From Thioalkalivibrio sp. XN279 (GTDB lineage Bacteria > Pseudomonadota > Gammaproteobacteria > Steroidobacterales > XN24): a stretch of DNA of 64,000 bases. The notes beneath the pieces are model-generated. The model worked only from the letters and a program-made list of their open reading frames with translations, did no database searches and had not been told where the DNA came from. The stretch is from NCBI RefSeq assembly GCF_011089885.1, contig NZ_JAANBD010000027.1, forward strand, positions 1 to 64,000, in the 5' to 3' direction. Shown in pieces: positions 53,804 to 64,000 of this stretch. Both the position numbers and the translations under genes were made by a program. Each line of letters opens with the position of its first letter. Position 1 is the first letter of the stretch.

Positions 53804-55156
53804 TCAACCGAAGCCCGGCGGCAGGCGCCCCTTCATGGCGCGCATCATCTTCGTCATCCCGCCCTTGCTGAATTTCTTCATCATTTTCTGCATCTGGGCG
53901 TGCTGCTTGAGCAGGCGGTTGACCTCCTGTACCTGCACCCCCGCCCCGGCCGCGATGCGCCGCTTGCGTGAGCCGTCGATGACCGCGGGATGACGGCGCT
54001 CGCGCGGGGTCATGGAGTCGATCACCGCGGCCTGGCGCTTCATCTCGCGCTCACCGAGGCGGGAATCGAGCTTGGCCGGCACGGCCTTGCCCGGGAGCTT
54101 GTCCAGCAGGCCCGCCAGTCCGCCCATGTCCTGCATCTGCCGGATCTGGTCGCGCAGGTCCTGCAGCGTGAAGCCCTGCCCCTTGGAAATCTTGCGCGCC
54201 AGCTTGTCGGCCTGCTCGCGGTCGACCTTGTGCTGGACTTCCTCCACCAGCGACACCACGTCCCCCATGCCGAGGATGCGCGAGGCCAGCCGGTCGGGGT
54301 GGAAGGGCTCGAGCGCAGTGGTCTTCTCGCCGGCGCCGAGGAACTTGATCGGCTTGCCGGTCACCTGGCGCACGGAGAGGGCCACGCCGCCGCGCGCGTC
54401 GCCGTCGGTCTTGGTCACGATCACGCCGGTGAGGTCCAGCGCCTCGCCGAAGGCGCGCGCCGCGTTCACCGCGTCCTGGCCGGCCATGCTGTCGACCACG
54501 AACAGCGTCTCCACCGGGCTCACCGCCGCGTGAATGCGCGCCGCCTCGGCCATCATCTCGCCGTCCACGTGCAGGCGGCCGGCGGTGTCGATGATCAGCA
54601 CGTCGCACAATTCGCGCCGTGCCGCCTCCAGCGCGCGCCGCGCGATCTCCACCGGGTCCTGCCCCGCCTCGCTGGGGAAAAAAGCCGCGCCGATCTCGGC
54701 GGCGAGGCGCTCGAGCTGGAGGATGGCGGCCGGACGGTAGACGTCGGCACTGGCGACCATCACCTTCTTGCCGTCACGCTCCTGCAGGCGCCGCGCCAGC
54801 TTGGCGGCAGTGGTGGTCTTGCCTGCGCCCTGCAGGCCCGCCAGCATTACCACCGCAGGCGGCTGGGCGCGCAGGTTGAGGCTCTCGTTGGCCGAGCCCA
54901 TGGTGCGCACGAGTTCGTCGTGGATGATCTTGACGAAGGCCTGGCCCGGCGTGAGGCTCTTGGCCACCTCCGCGCCCAGCGCCCGCTCGCGGGTGCGGGC
55001 GATGAAGTCCTTGACCACGGGCAGGGCCACGTCCGCCTCCAGCAGGGCCATGCGCACCTGGCGCAGGGTGTCGCGGATATTGTCCTCGGTGATGCGGCCA
55101 CGCCCCTTGAGGGCGTCGCCGGCGCGGGACAGGCGGTCGGTCAGGTTCTCGAACAT
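53804..55156 (-). CDS. ffh: Signal recognition particle protein Ffh
   Basis: GTPase of the bacterial SRP, partner of the 4.5S RNA at the other end of the window. It has 450 residues: N and G domains with GLQGAGKTTT, DTAGRLHVD and TKTDGDARGG, and a C-terminal M domain rich in Met (MQKMMKKFSKGGMTKMM) with RRIAAGAGVQVQEVN for RNA binding. Confidence 0.99.
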   Translation of the reverse strand: MFENLTDRLSRAGDALKGRGRITEDNIRDTLRQVRMALLEADVALPVVKDFIARTRERALGAEVAKSLTPGQAFVKIIHDELVRTMGSANESLNLRAQPPAVVMLAGLQGAGKTTTAAKLARRLQERDGKKVMVASADVYRPAAILQLERLAAEIGAAFFPSEAGQDPVEIARRALEAARRELCDVLIIDTAGRLHVDGEMMAEAARIHAAVSPVETLFVVDSMAGQDAVNAARAFGEALDLTGVIVTKTDGDARGGVALSVRQVTGKPIKFLGAGEKTTALEPFHPDRLASRILGMGDVVSLVEEVQHKVDREQADKLARKISKGQGFTLQDLRDQIRQMQDMGGLAGLLDKLPGKAVPAKLDSRLGEREMKRQAAVIDSMTPRERRHPAVIDGSRKRRIAAGAGVQVQEVNRLLKQHAQMQKMMKKFSKGGMTKMMRAMKGRLPPGFG

Positions 55157-55187
55157 CGGGCGGCGTCGCTGCTGGAATCGGTGGGCA

Positions 55188-55193
55188 ATTATA
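55188..55193 (-). promoter_or_regulatory. Perfect -10 hexamer for ffh
   Basis: TATAAT on the minus strand lies 31 bases before the ffh start. The sequence 16 to 18 bases further upstream does not resemble TTGACA. This is in the 128-base divergent region shared with the CcsA-like gene. Confidence 0.5.
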
Positions 55194-55284
55194 CCCGCCG
55201 CGCCGCGCTTCGGATTTCCCCGTTTCTATACCGGTGCGGCGCTGTGTCAGAATGCGGTTTTGACCCTGGCCATCGAGCGCCCTG

Positions 55285-56097
55285 ATGACACCGATCATCG
55301 TGTTCCTCCTCTACCTTGCTTCCGGGCTGCAGTTGCTGCGGCGCCAGCTGGCGAGCGGATCCGCGGAGCCCGCGCTAGACCGTGTCGCGCCCGCGCTGCT
55401 CACCGGCGCGGCCGGGCTGGCACTGCATTCCTTCGGCCTCGCCATGCTGATCGGCGCGGCTGGCGGCCCGGCCCTGTCGCTGGGCGGCGTCCTCTCCCTG
55501 GTCGCCTGGCTGCTGGCCGCCTTCGCGCTGCTCGCGGCGCTCAAGCCGCGTTTCCGCGGCCTCTCGGCCGTGGTTCTGCCGGCGGCGGGCCTGGCGGCCC
55601 TCGCGGCGCTGATGCCCGACCCGGTCGCGCCCAGCGGCGCCGCGCCGGACTGGGGCATTCACGCCCACGTGACCCTGTCCATCCTGGCCTACAGCCTGCT
55701 GAGTCTCGGTGCCGCCCTGGCGATCCTGTTCCTGTACCGCGAGCGCACGCTGCGCCAGCGCCGCCTGCAGGCATGGACACGCATCCTGCCGCCGCTCGAG
55801 TCCCTCGAGTCCGCGCTGTTCACGGCGCTGGTGGCCGGCTTTTCGCTGCTCACGCTCGCGCTTTTCAGCGGGCTGATGTTCCTCGAGGACATCTTCGCGC
55901 AGCACCTGCTGCACAAGACGGTGTTGTCCCTCGTGGCCTGGAGCGTGTTCGCGGTGCTGCTGTTCGGCCGCATGAGCCTCGGCTGGCGCGGCCGCCAGGC
56001 GGTGCACTGGGTGCTGGCCGGATACGGCCTGCTGGCGCTGTCATATTTCGGCAGCCGCTTCGTGCTGGAGTTCATCCTCGGCCGTCAGTGGGGCTAG
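55285..56097 (+). CDS. CcsA/YpjD-like cytochrome c assembly family membrane protein
   Basis: 270 residues with eight hydrophobic segments, of the CcsA/HemX family. The WD-like conserved region is DWGIHAHVTLSILAYSLLSLGA, and the family His in HLLHKTVLSLVAWSVFAVLLFG is present. YpjD-type proteins lie next to ffh and a CorB-like gene in many proteobacteria, as here; their exact role is unsettled. The next gene begins 16 bases downstream. Confidence 0.9.
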   Translation: MTPIIVFLLYLASGLQLLRRQLASGSAEPALDRVAPALLTGAAGLALHSFGLAMLIGAAGGPALSLGGVLSLVAWLLAAFALLAALKPRFRGLSAVVLPAAGLAALAALMPDPVAPSGAAPDWGIHAHVTLSILAYSLLSLGAALAILFLYRERTLRQRRLQAWTRILPPLESLESALFTALVAGFSLLTLALFSGLMFLEDIFAQHLLHKTVLSLVAWSVFAVLLFGRMSLGWRGRQAVHWVLAGYGLLALSYFGSRFVLEFILGRQWG

Positions 56098-56113
56098 GAG
56101 GTCCGCACCCGCC

Positions 56114-57387
56114 TTGAACGAGGTCCCGCTAGGCACACTGTTCTCCCTGCTGGCCCTGCTGCTGCTGCTCTCGGCGTTCTTCTCCAGCACCGAGACGGCG
56201 TTGATGAGCGTCAACCGCTACCGGCTGCGCCACCGCGCGCGCCAGGGTCATCGCGCGGCGCGCATGGCGGAGGCCCTGCTGCAACGCCCCGATCGCCTCA
56301 TCGGCCTGATCCTGCTGGGCAACAACTTCGTCAACATCTTCGCCTCCTCGCTGGTCACCGTGATCGCGTTGCGCGTCGGCGGCGAAGGAGCGATCGCGAT
56401 CGGCGCCGGCATCCTGACCCTGGTGATCCTGGTGTTCTCCGAGGTCGCACCGAAAACCCTTGCAGCCCTGCATCCGGAGCGCCTGGCGCTGCCTGCGGCT
56501 CTGATCTACTACCCGCTGCTCAAGGTCACCTATCCACTGGTGTGGGCAGTCAACCTGCTGGCCAACGGCGTGTTGCGGCTGCTGGGCGTCAGCACCGAGC
56601 ACGTGCAGGGCCATGCGCTGTCCCACGAGGAGCTGCGCACCGTGGTCAGCGAGGCGGGTGCACTGATCCCCAAGCGCCACCAGCGCATGCTCATCAGCGT
56701 GCTCGAGCTGCAGGACGTCACCGTCGACGACATCATGGTGCCGCGCAACGACATCGATGGCCTTGACCTCGAAGACGACTGGGACGACCTGCTGGAGCAA
56801 CTGGCGGAAAGCCGCCATACGCGCATGCCGGTGTACAGGGGCGACCTCGACCAGGTCGTCGGCATCATTCACCTGCGCGCCATCCTCGGTCGCCTGGCCG
56901 ACGGCGAGCTCAGCCGCGCAGACCTGGAGGCCAAGGCGCTGGAGCCCTATTTCGTCCCGGAGGGAACGCCGCTGCACACGCAGCTGGTGAATTTCCAGCG
57001 CGCCAAGCGGCGCCTCGCGCTGGTGGTGGACGAATACGGCGACATCCAGGGGCTGGTGACCCTGGACGACATCCTCGAGGAGATCGTGGGCGAATTCACC
57101 ACGGACCCGGCCGACATCTACCGCGATGTCGAGGCCGAGCCGGATGGCAGCTACATGGTCAGCGGCGGTGCGAACGTGCGCGAGCTCAACCGCATGATGG
57201 CGTGGCGCTTGCCCACCGACGGGCCGAAGACACTCAACGGGCTGATAGTCGAGCGACTGGAGACGATCCCCGAGGCTGGCGCCACGCTGCAGCTGGCGGG
57301 CTACGGGCTGGAGATCGTGCAGACTGCGGACAACGCCGTGCGCGCCGTGCGGGTGCGCCCGCCGGGGAAGCCGGCCGGTTCGGACGG

Positions 57388-57391
<4 letters not shown>
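56114..57391 (+). CDS. CNNM/CorB-type transporter-associated protein with CBS domains
   Basis: 425 residues. The N-terminal CNNM (DUF21) membrane domain has FFSSTETALMSVNRYRLR and LIGLILLGNNFVNIFASSL. A CBS pair follows (DIMVPRNDIDGLD, TRMPVYRGDLDQVVGI, LVVDEYGDIQGLVTLDDILE), then a C-terminal CorC/HlyC domain. Relatives take part in magnesium or cobalt efflux. The TTG start has AGGAGG twelve bases upstream, a long spacing. Its stop TAG shares the palindrome CTAG with the stop of radA. Confidence 0.92.
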
Positions 57392-58734
<1,343 letters not shown>

Positions 58735-58957
58735 GCGATCTCCGGTGCCGGCGGCAGTCAGACAAGGTATATGGCACGGGATGCCGGCCGCAAGCGCGGC
58801 GCATCCGGGCCTGATTAATGTGATGCTTTCCTCGGACTTGTGGAAAGGGTGTATTAAGCTGTTCAATTACCGGTCGGGCGCGGAGAGACCGGCCCGACAG
58901 GCCGTGATGGCACGGCAGCAGTGCGCGCACCGGGACCATTACGGACAAGACCAACTG

Positions 58958-59782
58958 ATGAGCCTCAAGGAAAAAATCCGCTACTTCGAGTTCACGCACA
59001 CCGGCCAGGTGCGGGATCACAACGAGGATGCCGTGTTCGGGGACATGGAGCTCGGGCTCGTGGTCCTTGCAGACGGCATGGGCGGCTACAATGCCGGCGA
59101 GGTTGCGGCCGAACTCGCCATCAAGACGGTCGCCGACATGGTGCGCGCCGGCGTGCAGCGGGAAACACGCAGCGACATCGACGAAACCAGCGGCCTCATG
59201 CGCCAGAGCATCGTGCTCCGCAACGCCATCATCCGCGCCAACAAGATCATCTGGCAGACCGCCCAGACCCAGCCGCAGTGCCGCGGCATGGGCACCACCA
59301 TCGCGGCCTGCCTGTTCCACGACAACCGCGCCTCGATCGCGCACGTCGGCGACTCCCGTGTCTACCGGCTGCGCAAGAGCCGCTTCGAACAGCTGACCCT
59401 CGACCATTCGCTGATGCAGGAACTGGTCGATCGCGGCTATTTCTCGCATGAAGAGGCCATGCGCTCGGCCAACCGCAACTACGTCACGCGGGCCCTCGGC
59501 GTGGAGCCCAACGTCGAGGTGGAGATCCAGGAAGAAACGGTCAAGAAAGACGACATCTACATGCTCTGCTCCGACGGCTTGTCCGACATGGTCGAGGAGG
59601 AAGACATCCATTTAACGCTCAGCACCTTTAGTGCTAACCTCAGCACCGGCGGCGAACAGCTGGTGCAGCTGGCGAACACCAACGGCGGCCGGGACAACAT
59701 ATCAGTGTGCCTGGCGCAGGTGGTCGAGTCGTTCGCCGAGTCGCGCGGCATCGTCAGCCGCCTCAAGGGTTGGTTCGGTTGA
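58958..59782 (+). CDS. PP2C-type serine/threonine protein phosphatase
   Basis: 274 residues, single-domain PPM/PP2C phosphatase. All metal-binding motifs are present: GQVRDHNEDA, LADGMGGYNAGE, AHVGDSRVYR, CSDGLSDMV and GGRDNISV. It is followed after 25 bases by an FHA protein. No protein kinase gene is in the window, so its partner kinase must be elsewhere. Confidence 0.94.
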   Translation: MSLKEKIRYFEFTHTGQVRDHNEDAVFGDMELGLVVLADGMGGYNAGEVAAELAIKTVADMVRAGVQRETRSDIDETSGLMRQSIVLRNAIIRANKIIWQTAQTQPQCRGMGTTIAACLFHDNRASIAHVGDSRVYRLRKSRFEQLTLDHSLMQELVDRGYFSHEEAMRSANRNYVTRALGVEPNVEVEIQEETVKKDDIYMLCSDGLSDMVEEEDIHLTLSTFSANLSTGGEQLVQLANTNGGRDNISVCLAQVVESFAESRGIVSRLKGWFG

Positions 59783-59807
59783 CGCCCGGACGCTGGTCGG
59801 AGCAGAT

Positions 59808-60500
59808 ATGGCCCGGATGATTCTCAGCCTGAACGGACAGACCCTTGCGGAGTACAACCTCAGCAAGGAGCGCTATACCGTCGGCCGTCTCGCGGACAAC
59901 GACATCCGCATCGACAACCCCGCCGTGAGCGGGCATCACTCGCTCGTCATCAACATCCTCAACGACTCCTTCCTCGAGGATTTGAACAGCACCAACGGGA
60001 CTTACGTCAACGGGCGGCTCATCAAGAAGCATGCTCTGTCGCACGGCGACGTCATCACCATCGGGCACCACCAGCTGAAGTTCGTCGACAGCGAGCTGGA
60101 GGACGGTGCCGAGTCCATCGAAAAGACCCTGGTGCTGTCGCCGCGCGAGCTCAGGATGGACCGTCCGCCGCCGGAACCGGTTTCCACTGAGCGAGCGGAT
60201 GCCGAGGTAGCCACCAGCCTGCTGCAGGCGCCCCCCGCCCGCCTGCAGATTCTCACCGGCGCGTTCGCCGGGCGCGAACTGGAACTGAAGAAGCCGATCA
60301 CCACCCTCGGCAGGCCTGGAGTACAGGTCATCGCCGTGACGCGGCGCGGCGACAGCTACTCCGCGATCAGCATGAACCGGGGCGAGAGCAAGGGCACGCC
60401 AATGGTGAACGGGGAGCCACTCGGCGCCGGCGCGCGCCGGCTCAATGACAACGACGTGCTCGAAGTGGCCGGCATCAAGATGGGTTTCTTCGCGGGCTGA
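59808..60500 (+). CDS. FHA domain protein with a second, degenerate FHA-like domain
   Basis: 230 residues. The N-terminal FHA domain (about 5-95) has all phosphothreonine-binding motifs: YTVGRLADNDI, SGHHSLV and STNGTYVNG. The C-terminal half (about 145-228) repeats the fold weakly (TTLGRPGVQVIAV, MVNGEPLGAGARRLNDND) but lacks the Ser-x-x-His motif. GGAG lies upstream of the ATG. It probably acts with the adjacent PP2C phosphatase in Ser/Thr phosphorylation signalling. Confidence 0.92.
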   Translation: MARMILSLNGQTLAEYNLSKERYTVGRLADNDIRIDNPAVSGHHSLVINILNDSFLEDLNSTNGTYVNGRLIKKHALSHGDVITIGHHQLKFVDSELEDGAESIEKTLVLSPRELRMDRPPPEPVSTERADAEVATSLLQAPPARLQILTGAFAGRELELKKPITTLGRPGVQVIAVTRRGDSYSAISMNRGESKGTPMVNGEPLGAGARRLNDNDVLEVAGIKMGFFAG

Positions 60501-60520
60501 GTCCCGGTGTCCCGTCACCG

Positions 60521-61648
60521 TCAGCTCATGGTGACGCCGACGCGTTGCGTCACCCCGCACAGCAGCTCGTAGGGGATCGTGCCGGCAAGCCGCGCCAGCT
60601 CCTCTACCGGCAGGCCGGCGCCCCAGAGCGTCACCTCGTCACCGACCCGGACTTCGGGGACGCGCGTCACGTCGACCGCGATCATGTCCATGGAGATGCG
60701 ACCGGCAAGCGGCGCCCGCTGGTTGCGCACCAGCACCGGGGCCCCGCTTCCCAGGTGACGACTGTAGCCGTCGCCGTAGCCGATCGCGGCGATGGCCACG
60801 CGGGCGTCCTCCCGCGCGGTCCAGACGCCGCCGTAGCCGACGCGCTCCCCGCGCCGCACCGTGCGCAGGGCGATCACGGTGCTGAGGAGTTCCATCGCCG
60901 GCCGCAGGCCGAGGTCCTCGCCAGTGTTGTCGGCGAACGGCGACACGCCGTACAGCATGATGCCGGGCCGGACCCACTCCGCATGGGCGTCCGGCCGCCA
61001 CAGCAGACCCGCCGAGTTGGCAATGCTGCGCTCGCCCGGCAGGTCGCCGAGAGCCGCGTCGAAACGGGCCAGCTGCTGCGCAGTGACCGCCTCGTCGCGC
61101 TCGTCGGCGCACGCCAGGTGCGTCATCAGGCGCACGCCGGGCAGCACGTTGTCGCTTCTCTCCAGGCGGCGCAGGGCCTCGCGTCCCATCTCGGGCGATA
61201 CGCCGAGCCGGTTCATGCCGGTGTCCAGCTTGAGCCAGGCCTGCACCGGCCGCGACAGCGTCGTCGACTCGAGCATCTCCAGCTGTTCCGGCGAGTGCAC
61301 CACCAGTTCGAGGCCCAGCGCCGAGGCCAGCGGCAGCTGTTGCGCATCCAGCACGCCCTCGAGCAGGACGATGGGATTGTCGAGTGCTGCCTCGCGCAGC
61401 GCCACCGCCTCCTCCATGCGCGCCACGGCAAAGGCGTCCGCGTCCCGCAAGGCGCGGGCTGTGCCGACCAGGCCGTGCCCGTAGCCATTGGCCTTGATCA
61501 CGGCCATGACGCGGGCCCCGCGGGCCAGTTCGCGTGCCCGTCGCAGGTTGTGGCGCAGCGCAGCGCTCGACACGGTGGCGCGAGCGGCGCGGCGCGGGGG
61601 CTGCTCGCCCGGGTCCCGCTCAGCCGAAGGAGGCGCTGCCGTAGGCAT
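60521..61648 (-). CDS. alr: Alanine racemase
   Basis: PLP enzyme that makes D-alanine for peptidoglycan. It has 375 residues. The PLP lysine is in VIKANGYGHG, the catalytic Tyr in VGYGGVWTA, with further motifs KLDTGMNRLG and GRISMDMIAVDV. Its start overlaps the end of dnaB by 29 bases, so it is in the same transcript. Confidence 0.97.
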   Translation of the reverse strand: MPTAAPPSAERDPGEQPPRRAARATVSSAALRHNLRRARELARGARVMAVIKANGYGHGLVGTARALRDADAFAVARMEEAVALREAALDNPIVLLEGVLDAQQLPLASALGLELVVHSPEQLEMLESTTLSRPVQAWLKLDTGMNRLGVSPEMGREALRRLERSDNVLPGVRLMTHLACADERDEAVTAQQLARFDAALGDLPGERSIANSAGLLWRPDAHAEWVRPGIMLYGVSPFADNTGEDLGLRPAMELLSTVIALRTVRRGERVGYGGVWTAREDARVAIAAIGYGDGYSRHLGSGAPVLVRNQRAPLAGRISMDMIAVDVTRVPEVRVGDEVTLWGAGLPVEELARLAGTIPYELLCGVTQRVGVTMS

Positions 61649-63053
61649 CGGGCAGGTAATTCTCGAACTTCGTGTATTCGCCGAGGAAGGTCAGCTGCAC
61701 ATCGCCGATCGGGCCGTTCCGCTGCTTGGCGACGATGATGTCCGCGATGCCCTTGCGGGTGGAGTCCTTGTTGTAGACCTCCTCGCGGTAGATGAAAGCG
61801 ATCAGGTCGGCGTCCTGCTCGATGGCGCCGGACTCGCGCAGGTCCGACATCACCGGCCGCTTGTCAGTGCGCTGCTCGACGCTGCGATTGAGCTGCGACA
61901 AGGTGATCACCGGCACCTCGAGTTCGCGCGCCAGCGCCTTGAGCGAACGCGAGATCTCAGAGATCTCGGTGGCCCGGTTCTCTGCCGTGCCGCTGACCTG
62001 CATCAGCTGCAGGTAATCGACCACGATGAGATCGAGGCCATGCTCGCGCTTCAGCCGTCGCGAGCGCGCCCGCAGCTCGGTCGGGTTCAGGGCCGGTGTG
62101 TCGTCGATGAACACCCTGGCCCGGGACATCACGGACACGGCGGAATTGATCCGGCTCCAGTCCTCGTCCGAGAACCGGCCGCGCCGCAGGTTCGACTGGT
62201 TCACCCGGCCCAGCGAGGAGATCATGCGGAACGACAGCTGCTCGGCCGACATCTCCATGCTGAAAATGGCCACGGACTTCTCGAGCCCGATGGCGGCATG
62301 CTCGGCCATGTTCATGGCGAAGCTGGTTTTACCCATGGAGGGACGGCCCGCGATGATGACCAGGTCACCCGGCTGGAGGCCGGCGGTCATGGTGTCGAGG
62401 TCCTTGAAGCCGGTGCCGAGACCGGTGACGTCGCCCTCGTTCTTCTGCAGCTCGTCGAGCCGGTCGATGGTGGTGCCGAGGATGCGTTTCAGCGGCTGGA
62501 AACCCGCGCCGCGCCGCTTGCCCTGCTCGGCGATCTCGAACACCTTGCGCTCGGCCTCGTCGACCAGCGCGCCGGCGTCCCGGCCCTCCGGCTGGTAGGC
62601 ACTGGAGGCGATCTCGCCGCCGATGCGGATGAGCTCGCGCAACATGGCGCGCTCGCGCACGATGGCGGCGTAGGCCTTGATATTGGCGGCGCTCGGGGTC
62701 TCGCGCGCCAGCTGCCCGAGATAGGCCAGCCCGCCCGCATCGTCCAGCTCGCCCTTGCGGTCGAGCAACTCGGAGACAGTCACGGCGTCCGACGGCTCGC
62801 CGCGTTCGGCGAGTTCACCGATGGCAGTGAAGATGAGCTTGTGATCGCGGCGGTAGAAATCGCCGGCCGAAACCGCGTCCGCGATGGTGTCCCAGGCGCT
62901 GTTGTCCAGCATCAGGCCGCCGAGCACCGACTGCTCGGCTTCCACTGAGTGCGGCGGGGTGCGCAACGCCTCGGTGTTGCGGCCCGGATATACCGATTCA
63001 GGAATACCTGCCAATGGACTACGACCTTGCCCGCGAACGCGAGCTTGCCACAT
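61620..63053 (-). CDS. dnaB: Replicative DNA helicase DnaB
   Basis: Hexameric helicase of the replication fork, 477 residues and no intein. The N-terminal domain has PPHSVEAEQSVLGGLMLDN, the P-loop is AGRPSMGKT, Walker B is LIVVDYLQLM and the arginine-finger region is DLRESGAIEQDAD. The ATG at 63053 lacks a ribosome-binding site; a GTG two codons upstream and a TTG about 14 codons downstream are other options. Confidence 0.98.
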   Translation of the reverse strand: MWQARVRGQGRSPLAGIPESVYPGRNTEALRTPPHSVEAEQSVLGGLMLDNSAWDTIADAVSAGDFYRRDHKLIFTAIGELAERGEPSDAVTVSELLDRKGELDDAGGLAYLGQLARETPSAANIKAYAAIVRERAMLRELIRIGGEIASSAYQPEGRDAGALVDEAERKVFEIAEQGKRRGAGFQPLKRILGTTIDRLDELQKNEGDVTGLGTGFKDLDTMTAGLQPGDLVIIAGRPSMGKTSFAMNMAEHAAIGLEKSVAIFSMEMSAEQLSFRMISSLGRVNQSNLRRGRFSDEDWSRINSAVSVMSRARVFIDDTPALNPTELRARSRRLKREHGLDLIVVDYLQLMQVSGTAENRATEISEISRSLKALARELEVPVITLSQLNRSVEQRTDKRPVMSDLRESGAIEQDADLIAFIYREEVYNKDSTRKGIADIIVAKQRNGPIGDVQLTFLGEYTKFENYLPDAYGSASFG

Positions 63054-63064
63054 TAGCACAGGCA

Positions 63065-63089
63065 GGCCGTGCTGCCAGGCAGCACGGCC
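63065..63089 (-). other. Perfect 11-bp hairpin between rplI and dnaB
   Basis: GGCCGTGCTGC and its exact complement flank a 3-base loop in the 42-base gap after rplI. In the message it would be very stable and lies just before the dnaB start. No T run follows, so partial termination, processing or mRNA protection are more likely than full termination. Confidence 0.75.
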
Positions 63090-63095
63090 GCCCGA

Positions 63096-63545
63096 TCATT
63101 CCTCGGCTTCCACCGTCACCGTGATGGGCACCGAGACCTCTGAATGCAGGTGCACTTCGACCTCGTGCGTACCCACGGCACGCAGCGGGCCCTCCGCCAG
63201 GCGGATCTCGCTGCGCTCGATGGTCACGCCGGCAGCCTCGGCCGCCTCGGCGATGTCCACCGGGCCCACGGAACCGAACAGCTTGCCCTCCGAACCGGCC
63301 TTGGCGCGGATGGTCAGCGCGAGACCCTCGATCTTCTCGGCCCGGGCCTTGGCGTCCGCGATCACCGCGGCTGCTTTCGCTTCCAGCTCGGCGCGGCGCG
63401 CCTCGAATTCGGCGATGTTCTCCGGCGTCGCCCGTGCCGCCTTGCCTTGCGGCAGCAGGTAGTTACGCGCGTAGCCCGGCTTCACCTTGACCTTGTCGCC
63501 GATGCCGCCGAGGTTCTCGACCTTGTCCAGCAGAATTACTTCCAT
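63096..63545 (-). CDS. rplI: 50S ribosomal protein L9
   Basis: 149 residues starting [30 protein letters not shown] in part (family signature), with the long connecting helix (residues about 45-75) and C-terminal domain. Belongs to the usual rpsF-rpsR-DUF2232-rplI-dnaB order. Confidence 0.99.
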   Translation of the reverse strand: MEVILLDKVENLGGIGDKVKVKPGYARNYLLPQGKAARATPENIAEFEARRAELEAKAAAVIADAKARAEKIEGLALTIRAKAGSEGKLFGSVGPVDIAEAAEAAGVTIERSEIRLAEGPLRAVGTHEVEVHLHSEVSVPITVTVEAEE

Positions 63546-63594
63546 CGTCCTCGTCCTCTATCTCCTCCGGAACCCTGCCCCGGAGCCTGTGTGA

Positions 63595-64000
63595 TCAATT
63601 CCTGCCGGCCGCCCTGCGGCGTAAGTCCAGGAAGGTGTCCAGCAAGCCGTAAAACGCAAACGCCATCATTGCCCAGGGCGAAAGCAGCACCAGGGCCACC
63701 CATCCGCCAATCAGCCAGCCGCGGTGCAGGCCGCGGATTTTTACCATGCCGTGCATCACTGCGATGCCCTGGAGCATCAGCGCCGCGCCGGCAGGCATCG
63801 CCACTGCCGCGGCACCGGCGGGTCCGCCGGCCAGCCCCACGAGCATCGCCACGGCCCCTACTCCGCCCACGCCGGGCCCGAGCTGCAGCGTGCGGAAGGC
63901 CTCGCCGAAGGCGCCCGGCGTCTTCAGGGCCGCATGCAGCCACATGGCGAGGAACATCCCGCCCAGCGACACCACCAGCAGCGAGGCTGCGATGATGCCG
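63595..64000 (-). CDS. DUF2232 membrane protein, C-terminal part (5' end outside the window)
   Basis: About 134 codons of a hydrophobic protein with segments such as GMFLAMWLHAALKTPG, VGAVAMLVGLAGG and WAMMAFAFYGLLDTFLDLRRR. The frame is still open at the window edge. DUF2232 proteins stand between rpsR and rplI in many gammaproteobacteria, and this position and topology agree. The function is unknown. Confidence 0.8.
   Translation of the reverse strand, partial: GIIAASLLVVSLGGMFLAMWLHAALKTPGAFGEAFRTLQLGPGVGGVGAVAMLVGLAGGPAGAAAVAMPAGAALMLQGIAVMHGMVKIRGLHRGWLIGGWVALVLLSPWAMMAFAFYGLLDTFLDLRRRAAGRN

Overview
The window is a continuous, gene-dense piece of a high-GC (roughly two-thirds G+C by eye) gammaproteobacterial chromosome. 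Evidence for this is the ffs-dnaX, rpsP-rimM-trmD-rplS, rplI-dnaB, mlaFEDCB, dapA-lipoprotein and gcvR-bcp arrangements and the Gram-negative envelope genes (BepA, MlaA-F, lipoproteins). The sequence alone does not settle the order; the gene set fits the Xanthomonadales/Chromatiales side of the class. I see no rRNA operon, insertion sequence, phage gene or CRISPR array. No gap without a gene is longer than about 300 bases; the longest is about 240 bases (21391..21629) and holds tRNA-derived repeats.

Layout. 1..1320: 5' part of dnaX and the 4.5S SRP RNA. 1439..10760: DUF3300 protein, SulP permease, S9 peptidase, a tyrosine phenol-lyase and the metX-metY pair. 10871..13993: two uncharacterised envelope proteins (DUF3943, DUF3187) whose start codons overlap head to head, then an MFS transporter. 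14003..21390: a cyclic-di-GMP block on the minus strand (membrane PAS/HD-GYP protein; receiver/PAS/HD-GYP protein with altered key residues; small unknown protein; receiver/PAS/GGDEF/EAL protein with a C-terminal zinc-binding CZB-type domain). 21486..21720: tRNA-Ser(GGA) with scattered copies of its 3' end. 21796..25993: a BamC-like lipoprotein, dapA, gcvR, bcp and a PIN-PhoH ATPase. 26043..31431: bepA, mlaA and, converging on them, mlaFEDCB for outer-membrane lipid asymmetry.

31534..38725 is a long SUF iron-sulfur cluster operon (Rrf2 regulator, sufB, C, D, S, U, T) continuing into a Rieske ferredoxin and a SixA-type phosphatase, with a promoter and overlapping palindrome in front. 38736..49859 is rich in amino-acid and peptide use: an alpha/beta-hydrolase of the proline iminopeptidase family that has lost its serine, TrhA, serine dehydratase, PutA, a secreted zinc metallopeptidase, Hsp15, and the threonine pathway pair kbl-tdh. 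49869..58734 carries sppA, the rplS-trmD-rimM-rpsP operon, ffh, a CcsA-like membrane protein, a CorB/CNNM protein and radA. 58958..60500 is a PP2C phosphatase-FHA pair. 60521..64000 holds alr, dnaB, rplI and a truncated DUF2232 gene.

Most of the window is housekeeping. The least ordinary parts are the cyclic-di-GMP block with its degenerate sensor and CRP-like palindrome, the tRNA-Ser fragments, the hydrolase with Ser replaced by Gly, the dapA-linked lipoprotein with an exchanged C-terminal domain, and the extended suf operon.
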